Assembly: GCF_003858635.1 (NCBI RefSeq) | Contig: NZ_RQJO01000010.1 | Coordinates: 186,001 to 250,000, forward strand | Origin: Larkinella rosea | GTDB lineage: Bacteria; Bacteroidota; Bacteroidia; Cytophagales; Spirosomataceae | Length of the DNA stretch: 64,000 bases | Direction of reading: 5' to 3' | Shown: positions 61,588 through 64,000 of the stretch, one piece after another | Numbering within the stretch: position 1 is the first letter of the stretch | How the letters are laid out: every line of letters begins with the position of its first letter | Translations under genes and position numbers: made by a program | The notes under the pieces: model-generated | Told to the model about the DNA's origin: nothing | Databases searched by the model: none | What the model saw: only the letters and a program-made list of their open reading frames with translations

Positions 61588-64000
61588 TCATGGCTTCCTG
61601 GCCGGAATAATCAGGCTCGTTTCGTCCTGAACTAATTGATTGATCGGGTCAATCGCCAGTTCGTTGGTGGGTTTGAACTGACTACTGTTCATGTAATTGA
61701 GCAGACTGAACTTCAATTGCCGGGCGGCCGGTCGTTGCGCCAGATTGCTTTCCAGATCAATGCTGCAAACCATAAGTTTACCTTTGCCGACCCGCCCTTC
61801 GAACGCCAGCGACAACCGGCGGTTTTCGAACCAGGTATCGATCGGCTGAATCAGCGGGCGCAGATTTTTCGGAAAATCGTCGAGAATGATAGCCTGGGAA
61901 TGGCTGACCAGATCCTGCCACTGGTAATTGCTGCTGCCCTCGGTCGGGAAAGCCGCAAACAGCGGATGAGCCGGATTGCAAATTAGCCCAAGCGTGTGCG
62001 GGGCTTGTCCGTTCGTCCACGAAGTGTTCCAGAAAACCGTGGAAAAACCGATCGCCACTTCCGCTCCTTTGCCCTTTTTCACGTGACCATAGGGCAGCAA
62101 CAATACCTTCGCGCCGTTTTGTAACTGATTCACCACGTCCGAGGTCAGGGCATGCGCGACAATGACGTTGCCCGTAGCTGCATCAGGATTGACAGCCGCC
62201 GGATAGACCCAGAAATTCCAGGAATTTACCACGTCGGTGCCTTTCAATGCGACTTTCAGCGTTAGCATTTCCGGTTTTTTAAAAACCGCTAACGGCAATT
62301 GGGCGGTTCCAATCGGCTGAAGATTGTCGATGGCGACTTTGTCTTTGGTCAGCGAACCCGACGTTTTTACCTTTCCGGCCGCATCCAAAACCTGCCAGAT
62401 AACGGTTTGATTGGTCAGTTCGCCCGCGCCGAAATGGGCAATTTCCAAAGCCGCCCGGAGCGTTTCGTTATTCTCGTAAACGAGCTTGTCCATCCGCGCC
62501 AGCAAAACCGTGGGGCCGCAAAACGTCCGGTATTCGGCCGGGGTCGTGTAGCCTTTGGATTCCCAGAAAACGTCTAAAGCGCCAACCAGCGCCGAACCCT
62601 GTCCCGGAAAATCGTGGAGGCCCAGCAACTGAAACCCGGCAAAACCGGGGGTGCGCAGGGCGGCTTCCATATCGGCTTTGTAGCAAAGCGTCTGCAAACG
62701 GCCCGACGAATGCAGGAAGGCTTCCGCCTGATCGCCCATGCCCGCTTCTTCCAACGTTTCCTTAAAAATCTCAAAATTGGTGGCCTTCACCACACCGGTG
62801 TATTTGGCAATTTCCTTGAAATTCGGGTAGGCGCACCACTGCCCGATTTCGTGGCTGATGTACGGAGCTGTCGCCGTTTTGGTAATTTCCCGCCAGTCGT
62901 AACTGGTTTTTGGTGACCCGGAGTTAATGATACTGTTGACGCCTTCGCCCCACCGCTGAATCCGGGCGTCGGAATGAATGTGGAACTGATTTTCGGGAAG
63001 CATTGGCCAACCCGCCCCGCTGGTATAAAGCCGCCGACTGTCTTTCTTTTTGAAATGATCGACCCAACGGCCCAGAAAATCAGCCTGATAAGCGCCACCG
63101 GGTTCATTTCCGTACGACATCATGCAGAACGACGGATGATTGCCGTACGCTTTCAGAATGCGTTCCGATTCCTGATAAATGAAGTCATCGATCACGCCAC
63201 CGGTTCCGACGGCGCTGCTCTGATTGGCCCAAAGCGGACTTTCTACATACAGATAAATCCCAAGCCGGTCCGCTACGTTAAAAGCCGCTTCGGGCGGACA
63301 CCAGGAGTGAAAACGGAGGTGATTCAACCCATATTGCCGGGAGGTTTTCATGATTTTCTCCCAGTACGGTTCCGTCGTTGGCGGATAACCCGTCAGCGGA
63401 AATGTTGCACATTCGACATCACCCCGCAGAAAAATCGGCCGGCCGTTAATGGTCAGGCGGGTTCCGCTCGTGCCCATTTCGCGCATCCCGAACGTCACCT
63501 CCTTTTCCGACATGACCTGATTTTGCTCATTGACCAACTTGACCAGCAACTTGTAGAGGTTGGGATTAAACTCGTCCCAGAGCTGCGGATTCGACAGGGT
63601 ATAGGTTGGCGTTACGGTGGTTTCTTCGGCGGTTAAACGAACCGGCTGCGACCATTCCGGCAAAGCCGCACCGTTCTTTTGCAGACTCTGGGCCTGAAGA
63701 ATGATCTTACCCTGAAACGTTTGACGCCGGGGCTGATGGAGCGAAAGGGCTACGTTAATCGCTTTCGCTGACAGATTGGGAAACACCCGCACGTCATCGA
63801 TATACGTCAGCGAATCGACCGTCAAAGACAAGTCGCCAACCAGCCCGTTCCAGTTCGTTTGCGTGTGATCGGCAACGCTGTGTGAGTTGGGTCCAACGTG
63901 GAGTTTGTAGCGGTTATCGACCCGGACGGCAATGGTATTCTTGCCGGGGCGCAGGAGTTTGGTCAGGTCAAATTGATGGGCGGAAACCAGGCTGTTACGG
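61588..64000 (-). CDS. Glycoside hydrolase family 2 protein, partial at the N-terminus
   Basis: 803 residues are visible; the frame stays open to the window edge, and the first ATG-like start inside (a TTG at 63831) is not the true start. The sugar-binding beta domain shows KNTIAVRVDNRYKLHVGPNS. The catalytic barrel holds LRFHSWCPPEAAF, the acid/base Glu in SYGNEPGG and the nucleophile Glu in YISHEIGQW. It would hydrolyse a beta-linked glycoside such as a galactoside, mannoside or glucuronide; the residues seen do not settle which. The signal peptide lies outside the window. It is the first gene seen of the pair with the DUF5107 protein. Confidence 0.93.
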   Translation of the reverse strand, partial: RNSLVSAHQFDLTKLLRPGKNTIAVRVDNRYKLHVGPNSHSVADHTQTNWNGLVGDLSLTVDSLTYIDDVRVFPNLSAKAINVALSLHQPRRQTFQGKIILQAQSLQKNGAALPEWSQPVRLTAEETTVTPTYTLSNPQLWDEFNPNLYKLLVKLVNEQNQVMSEKEVTFGMREMGTSGTRLTINGRPIFLRGDVECATFPLTGYPPTTEPYWEKIMKTSRQYGLNHLRFHSWCPPEAAFNVADRLGIYLYVESPLWANQSSAVGTGGVIDDFIYQESERILKAYGNHPSFCMMSYGNEPGGAYQADFLGRWVDHFKKKDSRRLYTSGAGWPMLPENQFHIHSDARIQRWGEGVNSIINSGSPKTSYDWREITKTATAPYISHEIGQWCAYPNFKEIAKYTGVVKATNFEIFKETLEEAGMGDQAEAFLHSSGRLQTLCYKADMEAALRTPGFAGFQLLGLHDFPGQGSALVGALDVFWESKGYTTPAEYRTFCGPTVLLARMDKLVYENNETLRAALEIAHFGAGELTNQTVIWQVLDAAGKVKTSGSLTKDKVAIDNLQPIGTAQLPLAVFKKPEMLTLKVALKGTDVVNSWNFWVYPAAVNPDAATGNVIVAHALTSDVVNQLQNGAKVLLLPYGHVKKGKGAEVAIGFSTVFWNTSWTNGQAPHTLGLICNPAHPLFAAFPTEGSSNYQWQDLVSHSQAIILDDFPKNLRPLIQPIDTWFENRRLSLAFEGRVGKGKLMVCSIDLESNLAQRPAARQLKFSLLNYMNSSQFKPTNELAIDPINQLVQDETSLIIPARKP

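Overview
The window comes from a Bacteroidota genome, most likely a Cytophagales member of the Spirosoma/Larkinella kind. This rests on a SusC/SusD pair, several TonB-dependent receptors with carboxypeptidase-like N-terminal domains, ASPIC/UnbV FG-GAP lipoproteins, DUF3616, DUF2490 and DUF5107 proteins, TAnnTTTG-type -7 boxes, and weak Shine-Dalgarno use. Taxonomy is inferred from gene content only.

Layout. (1) 1-1620: a partial gene, a small basic exported protein and an orphan receiver domain with Glu in place of the phospho-Asp. (2) 1636-8786 (minus): an apparent operon kaiC-kaiB-kaiB-PAS histidine kinase-response regulator-glgE-LytTR/receiver, that is, a Kai-type timing module physically linked to an alpha-glucan-building enzyme. 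(3) 9080-25520 (minus): 12 closely spaced genes closed by a clear terminator. They comprise a GTG-started Bacteroidota-type small protein, an outer-membrane protein, a vanadium-haloperoxidase/PAP2 lipoprotein, a FecA-like receptor, a MetE-core protein, an AhpD-like protein, an FG-GAP lipoprotein, a second TonB receptor, an MFS transporter, two more AhpD-like proteins and a DUF3179 membrane protein. (4) 25704-46855: mostly housekeeping and envelope genes (DUF3616, DUF2490, a MocR regulator divergent from another AhpD-like gene, two tandem MltD-like transglycosylases, recQ, an S9 peptidase, a di-heme peroxidase, two PBCV-basic-adaptor secreted proteins, asnS, rpoN, an enoyl-CoA hydratase and tRNA-Arg). 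(5) 47126-47624: a broken IS1-type transposase. (6) 47626-64000: a carbohydrate-use locus with an FG-GAP/ASPIC lipoprotein, SusD, SusC, a sugar porter, an AraC regulator, a DUF5107-TPR protein and a GH2 enzyme that runs off the window.

Two patterns cut across genes. The heptamer AAAACCG (or CGGTTTT) is strongly over-represented in coding and intergenic DNA: 16 copies were counted by eye in 12001-16000 and 12 in 43401-47000. A family of intergenic palindromes built from this word plus GCGTCAGC and CGACGTTTCGG lies at 6974-7067, 10284-10424 and 45843-45892. The best candidates for something undescribed are the kai-glgE operon, the 12-gene AhpD/MetE/haloperoxidase cluster, and this word and its palindromes.
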